Assembly (NCBI GenBank): GCA_910579035.1
Contig: CAJTSR010000025.1
Span: 1-38,955, forward strand
Source: an uncultured Muribaculaceae bacterium
GTDB taxonomy: Bacteria > Bacteroidota > Bacteroidia > Bacteroidales > Muribaculaceae
Length of the DNA: 38,955 nucleotides
Reading direction: 5' to 3'
Under the pieces are notes generated by a model. It was not told where the DNA came from and searched no databases. It worked only from the letters and a program-made list of their open reading frames with translations. The translations under genes were made by a program, and so were the position numbers. Below, piece by piece: positions 25,082-32,562 of this stretch (the stretch's first letter is position 1; every line of letters begins with the position of its first letter).

Positions 25082-25115
25082 GGCGCAAGCATCGGAAATC
25101 GGTGCTTGCGCTTTC
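25082..25115 (+). terminator. Hairpin terminator after the DUF2807 gene
   Basis: GCGCAAGCATCG (25083-25094) pairs with CGGTGCTTGCGC (25100-25111) with one wobble, followed by a short T run. Confidence 0.7.
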
Positions 25116-25127
25116 AATTATTATGCG

Positions 25128-25136
25128 TAATTTTGC
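25128..25136 (+). promoter_or_regulatory. Promoter -7 element for the glycosyltransferase gene
   Basis: TAATTTTGC matches TAnnTTTG. A TTG at 25106-25108, within the terminator stem, is 19 nt upstream and could serve as the -33 element. The leader is about 50 nt. Confidence 0.65.
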
Positions 25137-25191
25137 GTTTCGTAATTGAGCGCCGGCGTCATAAACCGGCACAGCATCTCAGAACAGACAA

Positions 25192-26376
25192 ATGTATTTT
25201 TCTCCGTCAATATCATACAACGCCCTCTGGTTGCTCGCAGCCTGTGCGATATGCGCACTCGCTGTTGCAGCCATATATTTTTTCAGAGTGCGAACAGTGA
25301 TTGATTACAGGCGGCGTGCCGACCGCGAACGTCCAGACAAGCCCGATGCCGACTACCTGCCGGCATCTGTGATTATATACTCGCAAGGAGATACCGAAAA
25401 CCTGCACGAACTGCTCCAGACGGTGCTCCGACAGGACTATCCGGCAGCTTTCGAGGTTATAGTAATCAACGAGGGCGAATCAGCAGACGTCCGCGATACC
25501 GTGGGCATGCTACGCACATCGCACCCCAACCTGTACCTCACATTCACCCCTGAAGGAGTTGTAAACCTCAGTCGCAAGAAGCTCGCACTCACACTCGGCA
25601 TAAAAGCCGCGCGCTACGACATTGCCGTCCTCACCACATCGGCAGTGGAAATAGAATCAGACCAGTGGCTGCGACGAATGACACGTCCCTTCGACGCAGG
25701 CTCACAGACAGAAATCGTGCTCGGCTTCGCGTATATCGACCCCGAGGAAGACGAACACGGCGGCCGACGGCGACGCGCCTTCGACTACGTTGCCGATAGC
25801 GTGAGGTGGCTCAGCGTAGCAATCGCCGGAAAGCCGTTCCGAGGCACGGAGTACAACATCGCCTACCGCCGTGAGCTGTTCCTACGCAACAAAGGCTTTG
25901 CCCGCTCCCTCAACCTCCACTACGGCGACGACGACATTTTCATAAGCCAGATAGCGCGCGGCGACAATACCGTTGTCGAACTATCAGAGGACTCCATAGT
26001 ACGCCTCCGCCAAGGCAACCACCCTCGTCTGTTTTCCGAACGCGTCCTGCGTCGATGTTTCACCGAAAGCTTCGTGCGCCGCCGCCCTCGCTTCATTATG
26101 AACCTCGGCGGGTGGTTGCAGCTTGCGGCCATAGCCTGCGGAGCTGCCTCTGCCGCCATCGACTGGCCCAACCTTCAGGTTGCCTCAATATCTGCCGCCA
26201 TAATAATCCTGATGATGACAATGGATATCATCGTATGGCGCAAGGCCATGCTCGCATTGAAATCGCGGCGCATGGCACTCGCAGCCCCGTGGCTCGCCAT
26301 CACTTACCCTCTCCGACGATGCGCCGCACAGCTCAAAGCTCGAGTAGGCCATCAAAAAAAATACACATGGGATTAA
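25192..26376 (+). CDS. Membrane-anchored family 2 glycosyltransferase
   Basis: The 394-residue protein has an N-terminal TM helix (about 13-32), a GT-A domain and C-terminal hydrophobic helices (about 304-350). The GT2 opening PASVIIYSQGDTENLHELL and LRQDYPAAFEVIVINEG is clear. So is the acceptor region GTEYNIAYRRELF followed by YGDDDIFIS. The position where GT2 enzymes carry the metal-binding DxD (usually ...TDADC...) reads LTTSAVEIESDQWL and has no aspartate pair, so metal-dependent activity is uncertain. It probably builds a surface glycan or lipid sugar at the inner membrane; substrate unknown. It stands alone. Confidence 0.8.
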   Translation: MYFSPSISYNALWLLAACAICALAVAAIYFFRVRTVIDYRRRADRERPDKPDADYLPASVIIYSQGDTENLHELLQTVLRQDYPAAFEVIVINEGESADVRDTVGMLRTSHPNLYLTFTPEGVVNLSRKKLALTLGIKAARYDIAVLTTSAVEIESDQWLRRMTRPFDAGSQTEIVLGFAYIDPEEDEHGGRRRRAFDYVADSVRWLSVAIAGKPFRGTEYNIAYRRELFLRNKGFARSLNLHYGDDDIFISQIARGDNTVVELSEDSIVRLRQGNHPRLFSERVLRRCFTESFVRRRPRFIMNLGGWLQLAAIACGAASAAIDWPNLQVASISAAIIILMMTMDIIVWRKAMLALKSRRMALAAPWLAITYPLRRCAAQLKARVGHQKKYTWD

Positions 26377-26410
26377 AAAATGCGGACGCCACGATGCGCC
26401 CGCATTTTTT
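26375..26410. terminator. Bidirectional terminator between convergent genes
   Basis: AAAAAATGCGGACG (26375-26388) faces GCGCCCGCATTTTTT (26396-26410), giving an A-run, a GC stem and a T-run. It can therefore work for the glycosyltransferase (rightward, overlapping its stop) and for rpiB (leftward). Confidence 0.85.
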
Positions 26411-26441
26411 TGAGAGAGGTTCTTTAATCTGATTAATCACC

Positions 26442-26894
26442 TCAAGAAACAGGAATCTTGGCAATCCGGCGCTCATGGCGTCCGCCTTCAAATGGAGTCG
26501 ACAGAAACATATCGACAATCTCCAGCGCAATCTCCGGCTCGATAAAACGCGCAGGCATCACAAGCACATTGGCATCGTTGTGAGCCCGGGCAAGACGCGC
26601 AAGCTCGGGAGTCCAGCACAAGGCCGCACGAATACCCTGATGCTTGTTGAGCGTCATCGCTATGCCATTACCGCTTCCGCACATCGCTATGCCCGGATAG
26701 TTCTCCCCTGCTTCGACCGCAGCCGCACACGGGTGCGCGAAATCAGCATAATCACAACTTTCGGAACCATAAGCACCGAAGTCACGGCATTCTATGCCTT
26801 TCGACTCCAGATAGCCCACCACAATGCTCTTAAGCTCATATCCGGCATGGTCGCTGCATATGGCTGGCTTCAAGCCCTCCTTGAGAATCGTCAT
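26442..26894 (-). CDS. rpiB: Ribose-5-phosphate isomerase B
   Basis: It interconverts ribose-5-phosphate and ribulose-5-phosphate in the pentose phosphate pathway. The 150-residue protein has the RpiB/LacAB signature: CSDHAGYELK, the DYADFAHPCA active-site loop, CGSGNGIAMTLNKHQGIRAALC with the catalytic-type cysteine, and ARAHNDANVLVMPARF. The length is typical. A single-gene unit with its own promoter upstream and the shared terminator downstream. Confidence 0.95.
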   Translation of the reverse strand: MTILKEGLKPAICSDHAGYELKSIVVGYLESKGIECRDFGAYGSESCDYADFAHPCAAAVEAGENYPGIAMCGSGNGIAMTLNKHQGIRAALCWTPELARLARAHNDANVLVMPARFIEPEIALEIVDMFLSTPFEGGRHERRIAKIPVS

Positions 26895-26952
26895 AATATC
26901 TTATTTTTTAATTAGTTGACATATCACACACGCCTTACGGCGCTAACATATG

Positions 26953-26961
26953 GCAAAAATA
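26953..26961 (-). promoter_or_regulatory. Promoter -7 element for rpiB
   Basis: The complement reads TATTTTTGC. It lies 58 nt before the ATG, with a possible TTG -33 at the complement of 26978-26980 (16 nt spacing, slightly short). Confidence 0.55.
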
Positions 26962-27006
26962 ACAAAAAAAACGCCTCCAATAGTTCTCTATTCCGAAAAA
27001 ATATTG

Positions 27007-27015
27007 TAACTTTGC
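27007..27015 (+). promoter_or_regulatory. Promoter -7 element for tRNA-Leu
   Basis: TAACTTTGC matches the consensus and lies 29 nt before the mature tRNA 5' end. Confidence 0.6.
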
Positions 27016-27044
27016 ATCGCAAATGAGCCAAAGAGCTTATGCAA

Positions 27045-27125
27045 GCCCAGGTGGCGGAATGGTAGACGCGCTCGTTTCAGGTGCGAGTGCTGCGAGGCGT
27101 GCAGGTTCGAGTCCTGTTCTGGGCA
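27045..27125 (+). tRNA. tRNA-Leu (anticodon CAG)
   Basis: The acceptor stem GCCCAGG pairs with TCTGGGC (one G-T). The D stem is GCG/CGC. The anticodon stem CTCGT/GCGAG encloses the loop TTCAGGT, with CAG at positions 34-36, which reads CUG. There is a long variable arm (TGCTGCGAGGCGTG), as in class II tRNAs, and the T arm is CAGGTTCGAGTCCTG. The discriminator is A. The CCA end is not fully encoded (ACCC follows). It forms the left edge of the defence island. Confidence 0.93.
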
Positions 27126-27129
27126 CCCT

Positions 27130-27174
27130 AAAAGTGAGATAACTCATTGAAAATTCAATAGTTATCTCGCTTTT
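27130..27174 (+). terminator. Strong hairpin terminator after tRNA-Leu
   Basis: AAAAGTGAGATAACT (27130-27144) pairs with AGTTATCTCGCTTTT (27160-27174) with one wobble. The inner ATTGAA/TTCAAT extends the stem, and a T-rich tail follows. The rest of the gap to 27290 has a tandem ACGTGC (27183-27188 and 27195-27200) but no gene that I can see. Confidence 0.75.
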
Positions 27175-27290
27175 GCTTTATTCTACGTGCATATTACGTG
27201 CAAATGGTGTCAAACAAAGTCCGCCGTTCACCCTCCCCTCGAACCTCAATCAGTATAACCAACCACATTTTTTATTGTGAGGTAGACATC

Positions 27291-28079
27291 TCAGGCATAG
27301 CCATTCAATAAAGCTTTAGCCCATTTCCTCAAATTGGAGCATCCGCCGCCTCTAAAACCTGATTTAACAATTGATTCTGCCTGTAGAATCAATATATTTC
27401 GCTCGTCCTCTTTTTCGCATTGATGCAATGCAGATATTATACGCAAAAAAATAATTTTGTTTTTCAAATTATTAATTGCTTTACGACAATACCCTGATTG
27501 ATGGTTCTGAAACATTATTCCTAAGGTTTCATCGGGTGGTATATGAGGCTTGTTTTGAAGCTCTATCAACAGTTGTAGAAATGAACTTAATTGAGCAAAA
27601 GCATTCTCTATAGACGACTGTCTTTCATCGTTGATACAACAAGAAAGATTATGCCTTAACATCTTTTGAAATTGGATTTGTGCTTTTTCAAGAAGTCTTT
27701 TCGCGGAATCATAATCAGTAGAAGCTATTATAATACGTATTTGCGAGTAGAGACTCGAGAGATACCCATATTGCTCAATAAATTCCTTATATTCAATAGA
27801 ATTATGATCCTGAATCTCCTCTGAGATAGGACCTATCAAGCTTTGCAAAACTAAGCCATCCCTCTCTTTTGCCGAAATAATTGATGTGATACTTGAAATG
27901 CTCGAAATATGCCAACCGCCGCAAAAAGAGCAAAAATAGCTTCTGACAGGTGCACCTTTAGCAGACTTATCGAAATCTTTCTCATTAAACTTCAAAAAGT
28001 TGTCAGCTTTGCTCTTTGTTTCAAAAAGCATCTTAGGTCTTTGACATCCCACACAGAAATATCGATTCTTCGGCTTCAT
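27291..28079 (-). CDS. Zinc-ribbon-like protein of unknown function, end of the defence operon
   Basis: This is a 262-residue protein from the ATG at 28077-28079. An ATG 51 nt upstream would overlap the preceding gene and adds only a basic tail. Two CxxC pairs, C9/C12 (YFCVGCQRPK) and C50/C53 (YFCSFCGGWHI), look like a zinc ribbon of the kind common in small mobile-element proteins. The remaining 200 residues are helical (FAQLSSFLQLLIELQNKP and similar) with no motif I recognise. It has low-GC codon use, unlike hsdM. It follows the RhuM gene after 13 nt and appears to be the last gene of the operon. Function unknown. Confidence 0.7.
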   Translation of the reverse strand: MKPKNRYFCVGCQRPKMLFETKSKADNFLKFNEKDFDKSAKGAPVRSYFCSFCGGWHISSISSITSIISAKERDGLVLQSLIGPISEEIQDHNSIEYKEFIEQYGYLSSLYSQIRIIIASTDYDSAKRLLEKAQIQFQKMLRHNLSCCINDERQSSIENAFAQLSSFLQLLIELQNKPHIPPDETLGIMFQNHQSGYCRKAINNLKNKIIFLRIISALHQCEKEDERNILILQAESIVKSGFRGGGCSNLRKWAKALLNGYA

Positions 28080-28092
28080 AACTATATAAAAT

Positions 28093-29103
28093 TTAATCGG
28101 AACTCTTGCCCTTCCCTTTCGCTTTTGCATTGAGGGCTTTTATCGTGTCGAGATAAGCGCGTTCCACGGGAGATAGTTCGCGCACTTGGAACAGACGATA
28201 TTCCTGCTCGGCTTTCTCCATAGCTTGCTGATGGCTGACCGTACCGGGGCCGTTGAGTAGAGCCTCGCCTGTCGAAGACAGAATATTGTCGAGCTGCTGC
28301 ACATAGTCGCTCATATACATCGGGCGGCGTTTCATCGCCTGAATCTCGGCGAAGTCAAAGTATCCCGACACAAGATTGTTCATAATCTTCAATTCCTCCT
28401 CACTAAGATAGTTCTTGGCAATCTTGGCATCGCGCAAGGTTGGATGGTCGCCCTTGAAAGAAGTAAGCCCCATCATCGGTGATTCTGCATTTGCTCGATG
28501 AAAGATAACCTCAGCTGCAGTGTGACCATGAGCCGCAAAGTGCAGCTTGTTCTGCACAATCTTGAAGAACTCCACCGAGATGTCACTGCGAGGGTCGTAA
28601 TCAACGGCAGTAGCATAAAGGTCGAGTACCTGACGGTACATCACCTTCTCCGACGAACGGATGTCGCGGATTCGGTCAAGCAGTTCGCGCCAGTAAGCAC
28701 CGCCGCCATTGCCTTTCAACCGCTCATCGTCCATAGCGAATCCCTTGATGATATATTCTTTTAGCCGCTCAGTAGCCCACCTTCGGAAATGCGTGGCGAT
28801 AACCGACCGAATCCTATACCCCAACGAAATAATCATGTCGAGATTGTAGAATGGAATCTCACGCGACACCTTGCGGTTACCCTCCTGCCGAACCTGTAAG
28901 AAATTCTTACAGGTTGCCAACTCTTCCAATTCTCCGTCAGCATAGATATTTCTAATATGCTGAACGATATTAGGGCGAGTTGTCTGATACAAGTCTGCCA
29001 TCTGCTGCTGCGACAGCCAAACAGTCTCGCCGGTAAACTTCACTTCAATGCGAGTCTCGCCGTCCTCACCCTGATATATGATTATATTATTGTCTGAATG
29101 CAT
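28093..29103 (-). CDS. RhuM-family protein
   Basis: The 336-residue protein begins IIIYQGEDGETRIEVKF and continues ETVWLSQQQMADLYQTTRPN, HIRNIYADGELEELATCKNF, YNLDMIISLGYRIRS and FRRWATERLKEYI. This is the well-conserved RhuM (virulence protein) N-terminal half, which looks like a DNA-binding KilA-N/BRO-like regulator. The C-terminal half includes DYVQQLDNILSS and is a helical region also typical of RhuM. Homologues were first noted on a Salmonella pathogenicity island and are often found inside type I restriction loci. The molecular role is not established. It lies 3 nt after the SIR2 gene and 13 nt before the zinc-ribbon gene. Confidence 0.88.
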   Translation of the reverse strand: MHSDNNIIIYQGEDGETRIEVKFTGETVWLSQQQMADLYQTTRPNIVQHIRNIYADGELEELATCKNFLQVRQEGNRKVSREIPFYNLDMIISLGYRIRSVIATHFRRWATERLKEYIIKGFAMDDERLKGNGGGAYWRELLDRIRDIRSSEKVMYRQVLDLYATAVDYDPRSDISVEFFKIVQNKLHFAAHGHTAAEVIFHRANAESPMMGLTSFKGDHPTLRDAKIAKNYLSEEELKIMNNLVSGYFDFAEIQAMKRRPMYMSDYVQQLDNILSSTGEALLNGPGTVSHQQAMEKAEQEYRLFQVRELSPVERAYLDTIKALNAKAKGKGKSSD

Positions 29104-29106
29104 ATT

Positions 29107-30657
29107 CTATTTTCTCCAACCATATTTGAGGCAATCATATACACATACAAGTTTTCTCATATAGGTCGAATAATTGTTTTGCCTAACAAGAAAATCAGTT
29201 AGATTCTTTGAAATAAAACATCTCAATGGTTCTATATCATCTTCTTGTAACTCCAAATATGGGATTAGAGCAACCGCTTTCCAAGTTTCTTTTCCTATAA
29301 ATGTTTCAATAGCCTGTTGGAAGGTGTAGTTCTTCTCTGTCTCACTAAAACTCTTATAGGATTTAAATTCTGATTGTGACACTAGTGGTATATTTAAACC
29401 CAAGGGGTTGTTTTCGTACTCCTCATCATTGTTTATCCCTATCTCTCTCAAATATTTATATATCGGCAATGAGGTTTTGCTGGTTTTTCTGATACGAGGA
29501 ATTGAGTGTTGAAGAATCTTGATTGCTTCAAAATCCCTATTAGCTCCAACACCAACACAGTCTTCATATATATCTAAGGCTTGTACTCCTGTATATCCAA
29601 CAGCATCACGGAATTTTTTAATTGCACCAAACCCGTAAACGACCTGTATTTCTCTACTTTCATCAATCTTATTATCAGGAAGCACCAACAGGTTCCTATC
29701 AGCCTCTTGAGACACTACGATTTCGTAGAATTGCTTCTTGTATTCTCGAAGGACATTTGCTGGAATACGTCGTTCATACAACGAAAGACAGTTATATATT
29801 TCAGAGAAATCATGTGCGACAATTTTAACGATTGGAAGTCGGGTTCCATTAGTCATCATCAAATCAAGATTTTCAAATCTTAGTTCTGTTTGTTCTGGAA
29901 TCCATTCTACAAAAATCAGATTAGTTTGAAGTTTGCTAATACCTTCTTCATCAAGCCCCATGACAATTGATGTCAATAACTTCTGAATATTATCATCGTT
30001 AATGGAATAACCGAGGAAAACAACTGGGTGTTCTATGAATATAGTTATGAGTTTAGCAGCCAAATAAGGATTTCGCTCGTTAAAGTTATCATAATCTTCT
30101 TTAGTAAGGACAAGGCTGTTTGGTTGGGTCATACAACCATGAATCTTATATATTTCGCCAATGTTAAACGTAGAAGAGGAAATCAATTGTTGTTGACCTA
30201 TATATGGTTTGTAGTCTGGAAAAATCCGCTCGACCGTATCGTCCCAATTGGTGGTAATAATTCCATCGATTACAAGACCTCTCAATGATGCAAGCTCATC
30301 TTCCATCTCTTTGGGGAATGCTTCGCGGCATTTCTCAATCAAGAATTCTGCTATTTTGATTTTAAATACAGCATCTATTTTGGATACATCATCTTGGTAC
30401 TTAATTCTAAAAGCATCTTCAGAGGGCAATTTCCAGAATTCTTCTGTCAAATCTTTTGCTATTTCAGAAGCTATTCGAGGTAGATCAGAAGATTGGCATC
30501 TCGTGTAATATTCGTTAATGTGTTTAGGCGCAAATATCGTTAAAAGTCCCTTCCAATCCGGGAAATCAAGATAATGACGCGAAAATCCCGACCCAACAAA
30601 AAGGAAGGGAGCACTGTTACTTTGTCTAAGTTTATCTATAAAATCTTCGCGTGTCAT
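29107..30657 (-). CDS. SIR2-like domain protein, candidate NADase effector
   Basis: The 516-residue protein has a SIR2-fold N-terminal half. The nucleotide loop is GSGFSRHYLDFPDW (from 22), then GIITTNWDD with the catalytic-type asparagine N137, IYKIHGC with the histidine H173, and VVFLGYSINDDNIQ (about 213-225). The C-terminal half (about 300-516) is a separate helical region with no motif I recognise and is probably the sensor. In characterised phage-defence proteins such domains hydrolyse NAD+ to stop growth of infected cells. No TM or signal is present. It is strongly AT-rich compared with hsdM and hsdR. Being in the hsd operon suggests it works alongside restriction, perhaps triggered when restriction is blocked; this is inference. 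Confidence 0.85.
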   Translation of the reverse strand: MTREDFIDKLRQSNSAPFLFVGSGFSRHYLDFPDWKGLLTIFAPKHINEYYTRCQSSDLPRIASEIAKDLTEEFWKLPSEDAFRIKYQDDVSKIDAVFKIKIAEFLIEKCREAFPKEMEDELASLRGLVIDGIITTNWDDTVERIFPDYKPYIGQQQLISSSTFNIGEIYKIHGCMTQPNSLVLTKEDYDNFNERNPYLAAKLITIFIEHPVVFLGYSINDDNIQKLLTSIVMGLDEEGISKLQTNLIFVEWIPEQTELRFENLDLMMTNGTRLPIVKIVAHDFSEIYNCLSLYERRIPANVLREYKKQFYEIVVSQEADRNLLVLPDNKIDESREIQVVYGFGAIKKFRDAVGYTGVQALDIYEDCVGVGANRDFEAIKILQHSIPRIRKTSKTSLPIYKYLREIGINNDEEYENNPLGLNIPLVSQSEFKSYKSFSETEKNYTFQQAIETFIGKETWKAVALIPYLELQEDDIEPLRCFISKNLTDFLVRQNNYSTYMRKLVCVYDCLKYGWRK

Positions 30658-30674
30658 AGATTAAATTATTTAAG

Positions 30675-31403
30675 TTATAACTCCGGCATTTCTTGGATTA
30701 CTTCGCCGTTGAGGAGTTTTCCATTGGCGTGTTTGTTGCGTTTAATGCCATCGGCACCCCACGTTCCCCATTGTTTGAAAAAGAAACGTGCACCTTGTGT
30801 TTCAACTTGTCTACGAATATTCAGAGCCCAAGACTCTTGCATGGGTCGTGCTTTAGGACCGCTCTCGCCTCCAACTATTACCCAGTCTATTCCAGTCAAG
30901 TCCAGTTCTCCAAGATCTTCCACTAAAGGTTCACACGATAGAAATTTTACTGATGCGGATAAATCTCGCAGGCAATCAATCCTAAAACGAGAAGACTGCG
31001 CTTCAACAGTAACACCAAGCCAAACATTATTGGGAATAGAACGTGTAACAAAATATTCAGCCATTCGTTCTGCTCGTTTTGTAAGCACCTGATAACGATG
31101 TTGTGGAGTCCTTGTTATTGTGTCAAATACTTTGTCGATGAAATCGAAAGGAACGTCTTCATGGAAAAGGTCTCCCATGGAGCAAACAAATATATTGTGA
31201 GAGCCCTTCCACTCAAAAGGTTCTTTAAGACAATGATTATGTAATGTCACTTGGAATCCATTGGCATACTTTGTTTGTCCCATTGCCTTAAGACGGCGAG
31301 CCATTACTTCTGCATAACAGTGTTGACATCCGGTTGATTTTTTTGAACAACCGGTTACTGGATTCCATGTTTTATCAGTCCATTCTATTTTACTCTCTGC
31401 CAT
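30675..31403 (-). CDS. Three-Cys-motif protein, DUF5131 / phage Gp37-Gp68 family
   Basis: This is a 242-residue protein from the ATG at 31401-31403, because SKIEWTDKTWNPVTGC is the conserved start. An ATG 21 nt upstream would overlap the preceding gene. The signature C19-x6-C26-x2-C29 (TGCSKKSTGCQHCYAE) resembles an iron-sulfur cluster site of the radical-SAM kind with altered spacing. Later blocks NIFVCSMGDLFHEDVP, RYQVLTKRAERM, NNVWLGVTVE, FLSCEPLVEDL and WVIVGGESGPKARP are typical of the family. It lies 2 nt after tcmP, its usual partner. The reaction is not known; modification of a nucleic acid or a peptide are both possible. Confidence 0.88.
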   Translation of the reverse strand: MAESKIEWTDKTWNPVTGCSKKSTGCQHCYAEVMARRLKAMGQTKYANGFQVTLHNHCLKEPFEWKGSHNIFVCSMGDLFHEDVPFDFIDKVFDTITRTPQHRYQVLTKRAERMAEYFVTRSIPNNVWLGVTVEAQSSRFRIDCLRDLSASVKFLSCEPLVEDLGELDLTGIDWVIVGGESGPKARPMQESWALNIRRQVETQGARFFFKQWGTWGADGIKRNKHANGKLLNGEVIQEMPEL

Positions 31404-31405
31404 AC

Positions 31406-32560
31406 TTACATACGAATTATACAATGTTCATTCAAGAGTACTGAGACCTTGTGATTGCGTTTATCTGTAAAGCAAGCTGCGGCTCGACCTTCGGAAACAA
31501 GCCGGCGTAATGCTTCTGTATAATGACTTCTACTATACAACGTTGTAATTTGATGAGATTCAAAGATTGACAATGCGGTCATCGTCGTACCCTTAAAATG
31601 ACCATAAAGTTGCTCTTTTAAGATATCAATATTTTCTGATTTTGTGTCGAATAAATCCATTGCAGAATTATTCGCTAATTTAGGATCAAATGTGTACGTA
31701 TTAACCCCATCAAATATTGTACCCACATTCGCAAAGTCGGTGTAGATTTGCTTAATTAAATCAAATCCGCGTCGAGATTTTGTAATATGGAGTATATAGT
31801 GGCTTGTTGTAGCAGAATCTTCTTCTTGAAATTTGAAGGCAGTGTAGAATACCGAAGATCTACCATTGACGGCCAATAGTTTCTGATATTCACGTCCTAA
31901 CGAATCTATAATAAACTGCAAGCGTTCTGCAACAGTCGATTTTAGGCGTAAATCATGTTTTGTCTTCTCATATGATGAGGGAAACAACTCTCTTAGGATA
32001 GGGTCGAATTTTTCGTTTTCAAATGCTGGATTTATTCTTTTGGTGTTAATAAAGATAAACACCTCATTCCCCCAATACTTTAAAAATTGAGCTATTATGT
32101 TGGTGTCAACATTTTTATAACCAAACGGGTCAATGAAAAGAACGGCAGGGCACTCATTTTTTCCATTTACCATAGTGTTTTTAGTCAAGAACTCGTTTAT
32201 TCCCTGACACTCTCCGACTTCTTTATCTCGGAAATGTACCTTTTGGCCAAAGGTGCCTTCTGGGAATTCGGCAGTGAAATTATATTTTAAGGCTTCACAG
32301 TGCTCTTTGTCGTTGAATATCATCCATACTTTCTGTTTTAGATATTCATTACGCATGCAATTTCGTGCCAATAATATAGGAGTAGACGGATTGCCATCAT
32401 CATATCTACCAGGCCCAGCAAATAAATCATAATAACCAATTTTGCCCGGCTTGTGTTTGTTTGATATGATAAGTGCATATTGGGGAAAATACTCCGCAAC
32501 GATACTTGCTTTTACCCTTGAGGATAGGGTCTGCTTTTCAAAAAAATTCGATGTTGCCAT
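31406..32560 (-). CDS. tcmP: Three-Cys-motif partner protein TcmP
   Basis: The 384-residue protein has the TcmP signature: KIGYYDLFAGPGRYDDG (about 41-56, which looks like motif I of a SAM-dependent methyltransferase), an acidic segment CPAVLFIDPFGYKNVD, and the aromatic block NEVFIFINTKRINPAF. The C-terminal part has a winged-helix look (ALSIFESHQITTLYSRSHYTEALRRLV). It is encoded 2 nt after hsdR and 2 nt before its three-Cys partner, so all three are in one transcript. The pair is recurrent in bacterial genomes but uncharacterised as far as I know. AT-rich codon use suggests it was acquired separately from hsdR. Confidence 0.88.
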   Translation of the reverse strand: MATSNFFEKQTLSSRVKASIVAEYFPQYALIISNKHKPGKIGYYDLFAGPGRYDDGNPSTPILLARNCMRNEYLKQKVWMIFNDKEHCEALKYNFTAEFPEGTFGQKVHFRDKEVGECQGINEFLTKNTMVNGKNECPAVLFIDPFGYKNVDTNIIAQFLKYWGNEVFIFINTKRINPAFENEKFDPILRELFPSSYEKTKHDLRLKSTVAERLQFIIDSLGREYQKLLAVNGRSSVFYTAFKFQEEDSATTSHYILHITKSRRGFDLIKQIYTDFANVGTIFDGVNTYTFDPKLANNSAMDLFDTKSENIDILKEQLYGHFKGTTMTALSIFESHQITTLYSRSHYTEALRRLVSEGRAAACFTDKRNHKVSVLLNEHCIIRM

Positions 32561-32562
32561 AT

